Shown: positions 1 to 11,482 of the stretch, one piece after another | How the letters are laid out: each line of letters starts with the position of its first letter | Numbering within the stretch: position 1 is the stretch's first letter | Origin: Platerodrilus igneus | Taxonomy: Eukaryota > Arthropoda > Insecta > Coleoptera > Lycidae | NCBI GenBank assembly: GCA_036346225.1 | Contig: JARFIW010000658.1 | Location: forward strand, 1-64,000 | Reading direction: 5' to 3' | Length of the DNA stretch: 64,000 nucleotides | Made by a program: the position numbers and the translations under genes | The notes under the pieces: model-generated | What the model saw: the letters and a program-made list of their open reading frames with translations, nothing else | Databases searched by the model: none | What the model was told of the DNA's origin: nothing

Positions 1-1970
1 TGAACCTACTCAATATGCCATTATGCGTTTAGCCTTATTAAATGTAGAAAATTCTTAAATGACATGAATAGTTCGTTTACTAGCAAACAAGTTACACCCT
101 TTACCTCTAGTAACTCCTGGTTATTTTGCAATAATGAAATTTGTTTTATAGGCCACTCAGACTGCGGAAAAGAAAGCCAAAATGGACCAGACCACCAAAT
201 AAATATCTTGATTTAAGATTTTTTCTGGAGCAATACCACGAGAAGCTAAATCCGCAGGATTATCTTTTGAATTAACATATAACCAATCGTTTACGTTTGT
301 TAATGATTAAATCTGAGTTATTCTATTTGCGACAAATGTTTTTAAGCGACTTGGTTCGTTCTTAATCCACGAAAGTACGATTTATGAATCACACCAATAA
401 AAACATTTATCAATCTTTAAATCTAATACTCTAATAACTTTATCAACCAATTGACTCAAAATTAATGCACCACACAATTCTAACCTAGGGATTGTAATTA
501 CCTTTAGAGGAGATACTTTAGTTTTTGCGCATAATAACCTAACTAGAGTATCTCCATTTCCATCAACTGATCTGATATACACAGCTGCAGCATAGGCATG
601 TTGCGCTGCATCTGAAAATCCATGCAATTCAATTTCGACACTGTTCGAAATTGTAACTTGTCTTGATAAACGAGCTTTGTTTACATTCGAGAGATTATCC
701 CGAAAGTTTTTCCACTTTGTATGCAATTCTGCAGAAATAGATTCATCCCAACTCAATTTATATTGCCACAATTTTTGCATTATCATTTTTGCTATGATGA
801 TACATGGTGTTAGTAATCCCAACGGATCGAAAATCTGTGCAATATCAGACAGAATACTTCTTTTTGAAATAAACTTTGCAGAACTAATTTGCTTCACTCT
901 ATATGTTAAATAATCGCCGTTTGATGACCAAAATAATCCCAAAGTTTTTGTGCTTTCCGAACTGCCAATTTCTAAATATTCCTAAGAAGGATTCCTGATT
1001 TTAATATGCTCTAAAATAGAACGCTCGTTTGAATTCCACTTTCTGAGTCCAAACTTCCCTGTTCTTAGGACTTCCACTAATCCCTTTTGAATCTCTAATG
1101 CCTCTTTTACAGAATTGGTACCCATTAACAAATCATCTACGTAAAATGAATTCAAAATGACTTTGGAAACTTCTGGATTTGTCTCTTTACATTCATGACC
1201 GATTTGTTGCAATGCACGAATTGCTAAATAAGACCCTGATGCTGTACCGTATGTTACCGTATTTAAAGTATATATTTTATAGGCTCTAGTACGTCCTCCC
1301 TCCAAAAATTTGTTGTAAATACCTTTCTTCGGGTTTAATTAGAACCTGACGGTACATTTTAGCGATATCTGCAGTTAAAACCACTGAATGAATTCTAAAT
1401 CTTAACAAAATTGATAACAAATCATCCTGCAAAACCGGACCTACCATTTGTAAGTCGTTTAATGATAAACCTGAACTGGTACGCGCAGAACCATCAAAAC
1501 TACACGAATTTTTGAGGTCAAACTGCCCTCTTTAACACAGCATGATGTGGCAAAAATAGGTGGGACCTTTATGTGAAACCATCTCACTTGTTTTTGTCAT
1601 ATGACCCAACGCCTCATATTCCTTCATAAATTTTACATACTCTTGCTTCAAAACTCATTTTTGAAAACTTCCTTTCTAACGATAGAAAACGTTTAAGAGC
1701 CACTGATTTAGATTCCCTAATTCTTCAGGAGATTTTTAAAAGGAATAGACACTATAAACCTGCCATGAACGTCCTTTGTGAAAGTACTTACAAAAGTAGT
1801 TCACACATTTGGTCCTCCTTAGATTCAAAACTAGAAGGCATAACTGGTTCCTCCAGTTCCCAAAACTTCTTAAACTGCTCATGAATATTCAAGCTGAAAT
1901 TGCACTGCAAGGTGTTTTCACTGTTATGTTTATTTTCTAATAGTTGACCTGATAATATCCAACCTAACAT
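1..1970 (-). pseudogene. BEL/Pao reverse transcriptase, RNase H and A17 region, disrupted
   Basis: Reading leftwards, 1788-1970 is the linker after the protease. 1310-1760 holds the RT fingers region (VLTADIAKMY near 1350-1380, containing the first catalytic Asp). 982-1305 holds the palm with YVDDLLMG, the two catalytic Asp of the RT. 382-942 carries the Pao A17 signature (SDIAQIFDPLGLLTPCIIIA) and an RNase H-like segment (LHGFSDAAQHAYAAAVY). The DNPADLASRG box lies near 240-270. Stops and frameshifts at about 1305, 970 and 380 break it into pieces. It would copy element RNA into DNA. The family call is secure; activity is excluded. Confidence 0.88.
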
Positions 1971-2659
1971 GTTTTTTTTTGCAAAATAGGCTTTTTACTG
2001 CCTAACTTAATTTGGCCCGTGGAGAGCAACGCCCAAAATATACCTGCCCCTAAAAGTAATTGTACTTGATTGGGTCTATTATATTCTGGATCCGCCAATT
2101 TCAAGTTTTTTGGAATATCAGACGATGAAGTATCAAATTCAAAATTTGGCATATTTCCCGCTATTTCATCAACAATAAGACACGATATTTTACAAGAATA
2201 TGCATTGGCATTAGATTCGATGGTGGCTTCAGTTTTAAATTTTATGCTAAATTTCATCGAACCTAAACCTGTAACTTGAAGATCATTTTTTATTTTATCA
2301 AGCTTTAACCGATTACACAAATCAACTGTCATGAAGTTTGACTGCGAACCACAATCTAACAATGCCCTACAGTAAATTTTTACTCTAGCTGTAGTAAGCA
2401 GAGTTCTTTGTACAACTGCGTTTTGTGATAACGCTTGTGAACTTAAAACAACTTCACCCACAATCGGTGTGTCGTCTTTTGTATCTACCTCTTTGCTTAC
2501 AGGATTCGATTCCGTTTCAAAATGCAGCAAAGTACTATGTCTTTTACCGCACTTTTTACATCCCTGCGATCTACAATTTTTACTAAAATGATTAGGCCTC
2601 ATACAATTCATACACAATTTGAGTCTTTGCACTTCGCTTGACCTTTTGGTTGTTGGCAA
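1964..2659 (-). pseudogene. BEL/Pao zinc knuckle and aspartic protease region
   Basis: Two cysteine clusters (CMNCMRPNHFSKNC, then GCKKCGKRHSTLLH) bind zinc in the gag C-terminus of this family. About 50 residues later comes ALLDCGSQSNFM, the active-site region of the retropepsin-like DUF1758 protease; here D-C-G-S replaces the more usual D-S-G-S, as in many BEL/Pao proteases. The segment follows gag after a frameshift and precedes the RT region. It ends in a T-rich run near 1970, where the frame shifts again. Confidence 0.82.
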
Positions 2660-2661
2660 TT

Positions 2662-3708
2662 TTAAAAATTGAACAACTGTAAATTGGGTGATCTTTCTTT
2701 ACAAAATGCGCATTCGCTTTGTGCACTAAAAAATGAATGACTTTGAACCTTGGATTTTCCGCCAGAGCTAGTAACCTTTGCTTCAGATACATTGCTCTGA
2801 ATTTTTTCAAGCAAGTCGCATTTCCTTTTTAAAAATTCCGTAAGATCTTCCAATTTTGGTACCCTATCCTTCGATTGAGTTTCTTCAAAACCCCTATAAC
2901 TAGCTGGGTCTAATTTTTGAGATATTAAAAATACCAGCATGGTGTTCCACCCTTGAACATTTTCATCTAGAGCTTGTAAGGCTCTCAAATGTCTTTGATA
3001 AGAATCCAATAACTGTCTAATTTTAGTACCATTTTCCTTTTGAACTGGAGGCAAATCAAATAAACCTTTTAAATGACTTAATATAGTTAAGCTTTTATTG
3101 AAAAAACGTTCTTGCAATAAATCCCACGCTACCGCGCAATTATTGGAACTTACTTCTAGTGCCTGAATTGTTTCTGCCGCGATTCCACGAACAGCGCTTT
3201 TCAAGTAGTATAACTTTTAAACGTCACTTAAATTTGGGTTTGAATCGATAACTGACGTAAAAATGTCATGGAATTGACTATATTCCTCATATGAACCTTC
3301 ATAAATAGGAATTTGCAAAGGCGGCAGTTTAATATCATTTCCTGATTTAATACTAGAATTAACTATTTTATTTTCATTAGGTGTCACTTGGCTAACCTTA
3401 TCATTGAAATCAGAAACAAGTTGTTTAGAAGCTGAAAGTAATCTAAAATACGAATTTTCAAATTCTGCACGCTCCTCATTTGCTACTTTACCTTCAACTT
3501 TGTCCTGCAAACATTCAATGCCTAATTGAACGTCATTAAACCTTTCAATTAAATCCTCAAATTTATCTACTCTTAATTGAACTTGCAAAATGATTTCATT
3601 AGTTAAATTCTTTTGACTAAAAGCTCCTTGCAAATAGGAATCAAATCTTGTAATTTGAGCTTTCAGTGCTGCACGAGATCTAATTAACTTTTCTAATTCA
3701 GTAGCCAT
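2662..3708 (-). pseudogene. BEL/Pao gag (DUF1759-type), disrupted
   Basis: This is the capsid/nucleocapsid precursor that packages the element RNA in the cytoplasm. The ATG at 3708 opens a helical, charged N-terminal region, followed by the family motif LPPLQIPIYEGSYEEYSQFH, in which the Y-E-G-S core is typical of BEL gag. An in-frame TAA near 3214 interrupts the gene, and the same frame resumes at 3204 with the rest of the capsid-like domain (AVAWDLLQERFFN). It ends at the first CxxC of a zinc knuckle (CAFCKE), where a frameshift near 2660 moves the reading to the next segment. I chose 3708 because it is the first ATG after a long leader and gives the usual start of the family. Not functional as it stands. 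Confidence 0.85.
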
Positions 3709-4301
3709 TACGCAAAAAAAAAGAAAATGCCCTATTACTTATCACAAAATGTATTGTTATTTATAAAATTCCAATATGAATTAACCCAGTGCTAGTGTTC
3801 GAAATTTCTAGGAAGTGGAATGAATGTAAGGAACTCACCTGTCGCTTTCTAAATCATTTGAAATTAAAAGGTGTCCTTGGAATGTGTGTGTCATCAACTT
3901 AGCAATTGTAAGGAATTCTCGCAACCCCTTTAGAACCAGGTATCGAAACTCTTGTTGTCGTCTTTATTTCGAATTTGCCCATACAAATTTGTAGGATGTA
4001 CCGTTACAACCTACCTGCCGCGTTTTGTTCGACTGTCCGCTTTAAAACACACAAAATTTGCCTGACGCCAATTTTTCCACGAACTGAATTATTGTAGTAA
4101 TTTTGTATCATACAAGATTTGTAATTACTACACACTCTGAATTAAACACTTGACACACACGTTATGTTTGCTTATTGCAATACTTCGATATCAATGTTGC
4201 TCATGTAACTTGTAGAAAAGAACCACTTGCTCATCCCTTTGCACTTATACGTAATTAATTTCAAATTAATTATGCACCACAACAAAAAAAAAACCAAAAA
4301 A

Positions 4302-4324
4302 GGTTCATCCGGCTCGAAGGTCCA
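4302..4324 (-). promoter_or_regulatory. BEL/Pao primer binding site
   Basis: On the minus strand the sequence starts TGGACCTTCGAGCCGG, directly after an LTR-like end (ATTACA, plus coordinates 4325-4330). A tRNA 3' end would pair here to prime minus-strand DNA synthesis. This C-T-T-C-G-A-G-C-C-G-G core is familiar from BEL/Pao elements. It fixes the boundary between LTR and internal region. Confidence 0.7.
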
Positions 4325-4990
4325 TGTAATATTATCTTAGCGACCTTTAGCAATAAAAGGCAAATCTAAGGATAATTTTTTATTTATTACTTTAACTGTA
4401 TACAATGGCATCTCCACAACGAGATGCTGTTACCATCGCGTTCTGCTTAACACTACTTGAGGAAAGAGAGAGCGTTTTGTTCCCCGTTTACCCCAACCCA
4501 TATGCAGGTATGAAACTAAAATTTACCTTCTTTTACAATAATAAGATACAATACAATAAAGTACAGTTTCTAGCTGTAACACTGTGCGTGATACAAAAAA
4601 ACCAAGGCCAGATTTGGATTCAGCTCAAAAAATCTATAAACATCACCTATTAACGTGAAAAAAATTTCAAAAAAATTATTTTTGTTGGCTTGTGTTATCT
4701 ATCAACCTTTATAGTTGGGGAAAAAGGTAAATTTTAGTTTTATTTGAAGTCCTTATTACCGATAGCGGTACTTTGTCGGCGCATTGCAACCTCTTGGCCG
4801 CTTCTGGCAACGTTGCTGGGTGGTGAAATATTGCTACTCGTCTAAGTACGCCGTTCGGATAAAGGTTTTCAGGTTTAACTCTTATGTACACCCGGGCACC
4901 TGGGTGCCCACCGCGCATATTTTTCTTTACAGGTAACTTGAATAAAGAATGAAATCTCAACTGGAGTTTTCAAATACTCATTTTTAACTT
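4325..4990 (-). repeat. Probable 5' LTR of the BEL/Pao element (outer end uncertain)
   Basis: The LTR must start at plus 4325 (TGTAAT, read as ...ATTACA on the minus strand), immediately outside the primer site. A minus-strand AATAAA lies near 4380, which fits a poly(A) signal close to the LTR end. The outer border could not be placed because the 3' LTR is outside the window, so 4990 is only a guess. An open frame at 4709-4960 on the minus strand lies inside it and is unlikely to be a gene. Confidence 0.4.
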
Positions 4991-5096
4991 TTAAAAGCTA
5001 AGAACTAGATGAAAAACGATGTTTGACTCAGGAATTAATTAGTATCATTAATAAATATTTCATTGGTGTATCGAGGGTTCCCTTCTGAATAGACCT

Positions 5097-5350
5097 GCAC
5101 TTTGAAGAAGTTCTAGATTAGTAGAAATGGTAGAACGGGTTCAGGGTTCCAGTGATCTAAACAGCCGAAATATAGGCTTAACCAAATTAGTGGGGTCTTT
5201 GGTAAGGAACCAGGCAAAGACAGGTCCCCGAAAGAGGGTAGCGGCTTCTTCGATACTTAGATTTGCAGATACCATAGGGGTCGGTATGGCATTCTAAGAC
5301 ACACTACTGTCATGTGGAAGGCAATGGGAAACCACCAAATTACCTCCCAA
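5097..5350. repeat. GC-richer block with SINE-like appearance, unidentified
   Basis: Between the BEL LTR and the LINE relic lies a stretch clearly richer in G and C than its surroundings. It contains runs such as GTCCCCGAAAGAGGGTAGCG and GTGGAAGGCAATGGGAAACC. It has no open frame of note and no clear A/B boxes. It looks like a conserved repeat rather than random AT-rich spacer, but I cannot name it. Confidence 0.3.
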
Positions 5351-5895
5351 GTACACTGTCTCGTGAATCGCATACCACTATTGACTACATTTGTGTCTCT
5401 AATAAGAATAATTCTTTGAATTTTGATCAAATCCCTCTTGAAATCTCGAAACATGATCTTTTATTTCTCTCTTATTCCATTAAATTTTCAAATTTGTTTC
5501 TACTCTGAGAAGATACCGTAACTTTAAAAATGTTGATCTCGAAGCTCTTAAATGTGATGTCCATCTTTTAGCTTGGGATGAAATCGATAACCTTCATACA
5601 GTTAATGAGAAAGTGAAAAAAAAGGTTCAATGCTTTAGTTAATACAATTTACGATACCTACGCTCCATACAGAACTGGTAGAGTCACTAAGCCAAAGTCT
5701 CCATGGGTGACCTTTACTTTAAGCAATCTAGAATTGAAAAACTGGACTCGTTATAAATTCTTTAAGAACCGAACTAAAAAATCAGTTGTACTTTGGCGCT
5801 TGAAGACAACACCTCGATCTACGAGCTCTCCGCAACTGCAACTTAGCTTAGGCAAATTATTATTGTACTTTTTAGTACAATCTTATAAGAATTAA
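5290..5895 (+). pseudogene. Non-LTR retrotransposon: end of endonuclease and linker to RT
   Basis: TTIDYICVSNK followed by ISKHDLLFLSY (about 5365-5475) matches the end of an APE-type endonuclease, in which a T-x-I-D-Y/L box and an S/K-H-D box carry catalytic residues. After a frameshift at about 5505 the linker before RT follows (RYRNFKNVDLEALKCDVHLL, then AWDEIDNL). A run of A near 5620 shifts the frame again before PYRTGRVTKPKSPWVT and a W-rich stretch. The RT itself is absent: a different LINE starts at 5935. CR1- or Jockey-like is the best guess for the clade. Confidence 0.68.
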
Positions 5896-5934
5896 TACCA
5901 TTACAAGAATGAAAACATTTCTCTTCTCACGGCG

Positions 5935-7253
5935 ATGGACGTGACGAACCCGAATCGTGTTTCGGTGACGTTTACGGACTGTGACATGGACGCCGAATCT
6001 ATCAAGGCACGTCGACTACAAAAACATCACTCCGACTCCGAGACTGAGACAAAACGGACACGCAAAACAGCAGACCACACCACCGAGAAACAATACACGA
6101 TCGTGCCTGATGAACCATCCGTTGAGCCGACAAATACGACTTTATTCTACACCACACCAACATCCAATACACCATCCACAAGCACTACAAGACCTGCGGC
6201 TAGAAACACTACAAATACAAGCAAGACCGACGCGACGAGTAACAGAATCCCGCCCATTTTCATTGCTACAATTTCTGATTTTATCAAGCACGCCAAACAG
6301 ATTACGAATTACGAAACGTAACATAAACATACGAGCAACAGGACTAGGTGCACGAATACATGCAGCCGACGCCGACGAGTTCAGATTCGCACAGAACTAC
6401 CCGAAAAAACACGCAATTGAATTCCACACATACGGACTAAAAACCAAACAACAACTCAAGGTACTAATAAAAGGACTAGCTGCAAATATTACACCCGAGG
6501 ACGTCGCCAACGAACTGCTGGACAGGAAATTTAAAATTGAACACGTAACTAAACAACAATCAAAAAACAAACAATACAGCAACACATTCCTGGTTATACG
6601 AACCGACATCACAGACCATCTACGACATACGAAAACTTCTATACTGTCACGGCGTTAGAGTTGCTGCCTTCCAATCGAGGGTGGAGATTCTTCAATGCTT
6701 CGCATGCCAACGCTACGGACACTCCAGCCTAAACTGTGGATACAAACCGCGATGCATTAAGTGCAGTAAAGAACATTACACCTCTGAATGCATCAAGAAA
6801 CGTGAAACGACGCCGACATGTGCTAACTGTAGAGGACCGCACCCCGCAAACTACAGGAACTGTCCATCCTACCAACAATTACTCAAACAGAAAAAGAAGA
6901 CGCGCCAACCACCAGCACCCATACTCGCATAGAACACATCCGACAGCTCCGACACAGACGAAGAGGAAGGCTGGACGAGAGTCGACCGCAACAAGAAGAC
7001 ACGATCTCGCAAGACCTCACAGGAAGCACCGACAAAACCGACTGAAGCAGTTACTGCAACAACATCCACAACACACTGAACACCAGACATCGAAAGTTCC
7101 ACCAACGTTAGCATGGACAGCGCTCCCGAGAAACGAGAGAAAAGAAGACGCAGACGATCCACGAAAACCAAGTCGACAAAAAGGACGACACCGACTAAAC
7201 GCAACACAAGCTGCACTTAAAACCCTACTAGACGAACACAATACGCAACAGTG
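5935..7253 (+). pseudogene. Jockey-like LINE ORF1 (nucleic-acid-binding gag-like protein)
   Basis: ORF1 proteins bind the element RNA and form the RNP. ATG at 5935 opens a T/S-rich N-terminus. A frameshift near 6310 leads into the PRE_C2HC-like domain (VLIKGLAANITPEDVANELL, about 6450-6515). A further break near 6655 precedes the zinc region at 6681-6932: CFACQRYGHSSLNC, then CIKCSKEHYTSEC, then CANCRGPHPANYRNCP. The last box is characteristic of Jockey-clade ORF1. The C-terminus (to about 7250) is basic and low in complexity. At least two frameshifts make it a pseudogene. Confidence 0.8.
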
Positions 7254-7269
7254 AAGGGAACATATCAAC

Positions 7270-8295
7270 AATGTTCTCAAGACTGAGGGGAACTTACACC
7301 GACTCAACAGAGGACTCATAAGAAGACATCAACTATTCAACGCACCACTAGACGGACCAGACAAAAAAATCTACAACGCCCATGAAAAGGCAAACATATT
7401 CGCCACAACACTACAATAAACATACTCACCGAACTCAACAACACACCAGCAACATGAAACACAAGTAAGCGAAACTATGGACGAACTACTACAAATGTAC
7501 CAGAAAACTACATACCACGTATAACACCAAAAGACACCAAACAAACAATCCTCAGCAACAGAAACAGAAAAGCATCTGGAAAAAACAACATCACAAACCA
7601 AGCACTCAAAAACATCACAAAATGCACACTGGCATACATCACGAGACTATTCAACGGTATACTCCTACAACGACATTATCCCACAGCATGGAAAACTGCA
7701 ATCACAGCTATGATACACAAGACAGGAAAAACAAGGACAAACCCGTCACACTACCGACCGATATCGCTTCTTAGTGCGTTATCAAAAATATTCGAACGAC
7801 TACTACTATAAAAACTGAAACATTACCTACGAGACTGACAAGAACAATTTGGCTTCAGAGAAGATCACTCGACCACACTACAAGTAATACATGTCATAGA
7901 CCACATCGCAGAGAACTACAACAAAGCTCACGTCACGACAGCAATATCTCTGGACATACAAAATGCATTTGACAAGGTTTGACACAGAGGACTGTACAAA
8001 CTAGCGACCATACACCAAGTACCACTACAATACATACAGCTACTCGACAGCTACCTCACAGACCGAAAACTATAAGTACGAGTAGACGGACAACTATCGC
8101 ACGAAGTAACTATCACGGCTGGAGTTCCGCAAGGCGGATGTCTCTCAGCGGTACTGTTCAACGCCTACATACAAGACATACCATGCAACGATAACGTCAA
8201 ATGCAGACTATACGCCGACGATACGTAAGGCGCCAAGTACGCAAGCAGAAACTTTAAAAGCCGCTCGACAAGCAGTAACAGAACGTTTTTTTTCA
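7270..8295 (+). pseudogene. Jockey-like reverse transcriptase, disrupted and truncated
   Basis: The linker (NAHEKANIFATTLQ near 7375-7420) leads into the RT. Visible blocks are SHYRPISLLSALSKIFERLL (about 7745-7805), a DHSTTL box (about 7865), LDIQNAFDKV near 7950-7980 with the first catalytic Asp, AGVPQGGCLSAVLFNAYIQD (about 8120-8175), and YADDT (about 8213) with the remaining two. Stops cut the frame at several places, including next to DKV and just after YADDT. The thumb and everything after it are missing. Confidence 0.82.
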
Positions 8296-8299
8296 ACTT

Positions 8300-9780
8300 G
8301 TAAGCTATATGTTCGGCACAGGCGAGACACCCAAAGATTTCATACGTAACATCATAGTAACTATACCAAAAAGGAGAGGCGCGGATAGATGTGAAAATTT
8401 TCGAACAATAAGTTTGACAGCACACGTGTCAAAAATATTAACTCGAATTGTACAAAGAAGAATTGAAAAACGAGCCGAAGCAGTACTAGGAAAAGATTAA
8501 TTTGTGTTTAGGCAAAACAGGGGAACACAGGAGACTCTTTTAGCTTTGAGGGTGTTAGTTGAGAAATCAATAGAAAAAGGGTTTGTAGATATGGAAAAAG
8601 CATTCGACATTGTATAATGGAAAGAAATGTTCAAAATACTTAAAAAGAGTGGAATGAGTTTTGGCGATAGACGGATAGTACATAGCTTATGAGCAAATAG
8701 CGGTAATAGAATTAGAGGAGGCATGTAGAGAAGTAAATATTGGGTAAGCTGTGAAACAGGGATGTGTCCTATCTTATTAATTTTTAACTTGTACATCGAA
8801 GAGGCAATCAACACCGTCAAATGCAGGAAGAAATTTGGAATTAATATGCAGGACAAAAGATTGATATGCCTAGATTTGCAAATGATATAGCGGTATTAGC
8901 ATCTAGCAAGGGAGAGTTAGAAGCTGCTCTTAATGAAATGGAAACAGTTCTAACAGAGAGATACTGTATGAAAATTAACAAAAATAAAACTAAAAGACTA
9001 GTATGCAAAAGAGGGAAAATAAATCGAAAACAAAAATACAAATAGGTAACGAGAACCTACAACAGGTTAAGGATTTCTGCTACTTAGGACGCCAAATAAC
9101 GCAAAATGGGAAAAGCGCATAAGATATAAAACAAAGATTAGCACAAGGTCGTGTTACATTTAACAAGAAAAAGCAACTACTGTGTTCATAGACAACAAAC
9201 ATAGAAACAAGGAAGAGATTGCTTAAAACATATGTGTGGAGTACAGCACTATAGCACTATACGGCTGTGAAACCTCAACAGTAGAAGAAGCGGACAAAAA
9301 AAAGGTAGAAGCCTTTGAAATGTAATGCTACAGCGGTATGATGACGCTATCATGGACAGACAAAGTTAAGAACAGAAATGTACTAGAAATGGTAGGGGAA
9401 GAAAGGAATAGGTGGGAAACAGTAAAAAATACGAGAGATAGAATGATAGGTAACATACTAAGGCATGAGGGAAAACTGCGGAATGTATTAGATGCAGAGA
9501 TAGGAAAAAAGAGAAGTAGAGGTAGACCTAGATTAGACTATGCACACGAATAGTTACAGATGTAAGTTGGGGGAATTTTGAGGAAATGTGTAGGCCAACT
9601 AAGAATATAAAGCAATGGAGATACGCGTCCAACCACTTCCAAGATGGAAAACTAATAACGAAAAAAATAACTGTACTTAAACCTGATGATTATTATAAGC
9701 AATTACAAATTTTGGTTTTGCAATATTGTCAACTCTTGTTAATTGTGCGAAAGGATTTACTAAAAAACTCTTAATTCAGC
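8300..9780 (+). pseudogene. RTE-like LINE reverse transcriptase C-terminal half and 3' end
   Basis: A second LINE abuts the Jockey relic. It begins inside RT (ETPKDFIRNIIVTIPKR, then ENFRTISLTAHVSKILTRIV, 8320-8455). It continues through degraded blocks (VDMEKAFDIV near 8587, a damaged FADD region near 8875-8890) to the C-terminal region: NIETRKRLLKTYVWSTA near 9198, SWTDKVKNRNVLEMVGEERN near 9349, and RSRGRPRLDY near 9514. A 3' tail of about 220 bases follows (9556-9775). This C-terminus, with its arginine-rich GRPR box, is common in insect RTE/BovB-like LINEs; the exact clade is uncertain. Many stops and frameshifts. Confidence 0.75.
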
Positions 9781-9869
9781 CATGGTGGCCACATGTTGCT
9801 TAACCCGCTTTACATACCACTGAATCTCGGTAAAACAGGGCATGTAATTAGAAAACAATAGAAGGAGAA

Positions 9870-10125
9870 TCGAGCTGTATATAGGCTGTGGGAATTTCAG
9901 GAAACTGTGCAGGTTAGCTGAGAATATAGGTAAGTGGAGGTACGCATCCAACCAGTTTCAAGACGGAAAACCTAATGACGAAAAAATAAGTGCACTTAAA
10001 TCTGATGATTATTATAAACAACTATAGGTGTTGTTGAAATATTTTCGACAAATGTTGATTGAGCGAAGGGATATATTGAAAAACTATCAATTTGGTAATT
10101 GTTCAAGTGTTGAGGAATTTTGAAA
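9870..10125 (+). repeat. Second copy of the RTE-like LINE 3' tail
   Basis: The block shares long matches with the tail at 9556-9775, for example a stretch around CGCATCCAACCAGTTTCAAG against CGCGTCCAACCACTTCCAAG, and both contain CCTGATGATTATTATAA-like text (CTGATGATTATTATAA). It has no RT in front of it, so it is a 3'-only fragment in the same orientation. Confidence 0.7.
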
Positions 10126-10149
10126 GCCTCAGACTGCTTACCCCCACTG

Positions 10150-10640
10150 CATCTAACAAAAAAGAGCGGCTATGTTCAAAGAACAAACATAGAAACAAGG
10201 AGAAAATTGTTGAAAGCATATGTGTGGAGCACAGCACAATACATCTATGAAATAGGGGCAGTAGGAGAAGCAGACAGAAAAACGATAGAAGCCTTTTGGA
10301 TTGTTGTGCTTCAGATGTATGTGAATGATAGCATGGACAGACAAACTTAATAACAAATAGGTTATAAAAATATTAGGGGAATAAAGATATCTGTGGAAAA
10401 CAAAAAAGATAGAAGGAATTGAAGGCAGGATACGTTCTAAGGTATTTTTGGAGATTACAAGCAGAGATCGGAAAAACAAAGAGGTAGAGGTAGACCTAGA
10501 TCAGACTATTGCACGCAGATGGTGATAGATGCGGACTGTGCAAATTACAGTGGAATGTGTAGGTTAGCTCAGAATAGGAAACAATGAGGGAATGCGCCTG
10601 TCTAACTATTTCCAGGACTGAAGACCTAATGGTGATGAAT
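10150..10640 (+). pseudogene. Third copy of the RTE-like LINE 3' end (C-terminus and tail)
   Basis: NIETRRKLLKAYVWSTAQY (about 10185-10240) repeats the C-terminal block seen near 9198. It is followed by a degraded finger-like region, the RGRGRPRSDY box near 10475-10510, and a tail at 10508-10640 matching the other two copies. A 5'-truncated insertion of the same family, in the same orientation, is the simplest reading. Its right side meets the inverted repeat of the mariner-type element at about 10638. Confidence 0.72.
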
Positions 10641-10688
10641 CTTACAGTTGTAAATGATACATAAAAAAAAAGAGTTTTACCTAAAAGC

Positions 10689-11482
10689 TTACAAGTGTCC
10701 AATGTGACCACCATTCGTCGTACGACACACGTCAATGCGATAGGCGAGTTTTTCCCAAACCTTAATGAGTGTATCTGAAGTAATTGCTGCAATAGATGCT
10801 TCAATCCTGTTTCTTAAGTCGGGGAGGTTAGTTGGTAGTGGAGGCACATACACACAATCCTTTATGAACCCCAAAGATAGAAATCACATGGCGTCAGATC
10901 GGGTGAACGTGGAGGCCATGCTAAACAGGCTCTGCCAGTAGGCTGTTTGCGACTAATCCAGGGTCGCGTACAGCGACGTTCAACTAATCGCGAACCGAGT
11001 TATGTCAGTGTGGCGGCACACCATCTTGTTGCAACATGAAGTTCTTTGGTTCATCATCTTTTAACTAGGGAAAAGCCATAGCGATAGAGTTTCAAGAAAA
11101 GGAGCACCCGTTACACTTGCTTCATCAAAAAAGAAAGGCCCATAAACTTTCCGCCTGGATATGAAACAAGAACATTTAATTTAGAGGAGTCTCGTTGCAC
11201 TTGCACATAGTGTGAAGATTTTCTGAGCCCCAGATTCATACATTATGAGCGTTCACATGTCTACTAAGGTGAAAGCTCGATTTATCACTGAAGACGACAT
11301 GATCCAGAACATCTTCATCGTCATGTAACAACATTTCGTTTGCGAAGTTTGTAGGCTTCAGAGCCTGTAACAACTGCAAACGATAAGGACGTAGATGGAA
11401 GCGTCTTCGTAAAACTTTCCATACAGTCGTCACAGGAATTGTTAATTTACGACTAGCATTCCGAAGTGATTTATTTGGGCTA
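10689..11482 (-). pseudogene. Tc1/mariner-superfamily transposase, C-terminal part
   Basis: Read leftwards: an HTH-like region (SPNKSLRNASRKLTIPVTTV, then WKVLRRRFHLRPYRLQLLQA) at 11340-11480; the first catalytic Asp in DHVVFSDKSSFHLS near 11270-11300; a degraded block with QQDGVPPH near 11020 holding the second Asp; the region around 10880-10910 where the third Asp of the W-P-P-R-S-P-D type would sit; and the tail LPTNLPDLRNRIEASIAAI near 10800-10850. This is the DUF4817/DDE_3-like transposase common in insects and spiders. Frameshifts between 10880 and 11235 destroy it. Confidence 0.78.

Larger units (their letters stand above)
1..4324 (-). mobile_element. BEL/Pao LTR retrotransposon, 5' two thirds
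   Basis: On the minus strand one reads, from right to left, a primer-site-like stretch, gag, zinc knuckles, an aspartic protease region, reverse transcriptase with a YVDD box, and the RNase H/A17-type region ending in the conserved DNPADLASRG motif near position 240. This order and these motifs are those of BEL/Pao elements. The integrase should lie to the left of position 1 and is cut off by the window edge. The copy is dead: stops and frameshifts separate all modules. A second, plus-strand BEL/Pao relic occurs at 54175-55060. Confidence 0.9.
5935..8295 (+). mobile_element. Jockey-like LINE with internal loss of the endonuclease
   Basis: ORF1 with three CCHC-type knuckles (5935-about 7250) is followed within 100-300 bases by the linker before RT and then by an RT domain up to the YADD box. 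The endonuclease domain of several hundred residues that should separate them is missing. The right end is an abrupt change near 8290, where an RTE-like LINE begins, so the element is also truncated after the RT palm. In-frame stops abound. Confidence 0.78.

Noticed and set aside
4709..4960. 83-codon frame on the minus strand with a GC-rich centre
   Set aside because: It lies in the probable BEL/Pao LTR and has no family resemblance.
7017..7319. Cysteine-rich minus-strand frames opposite the LINE ORF1
   Set aside because: They are shadows of the basic, low-complexity C-terminus of ORF1 on the plus strand.
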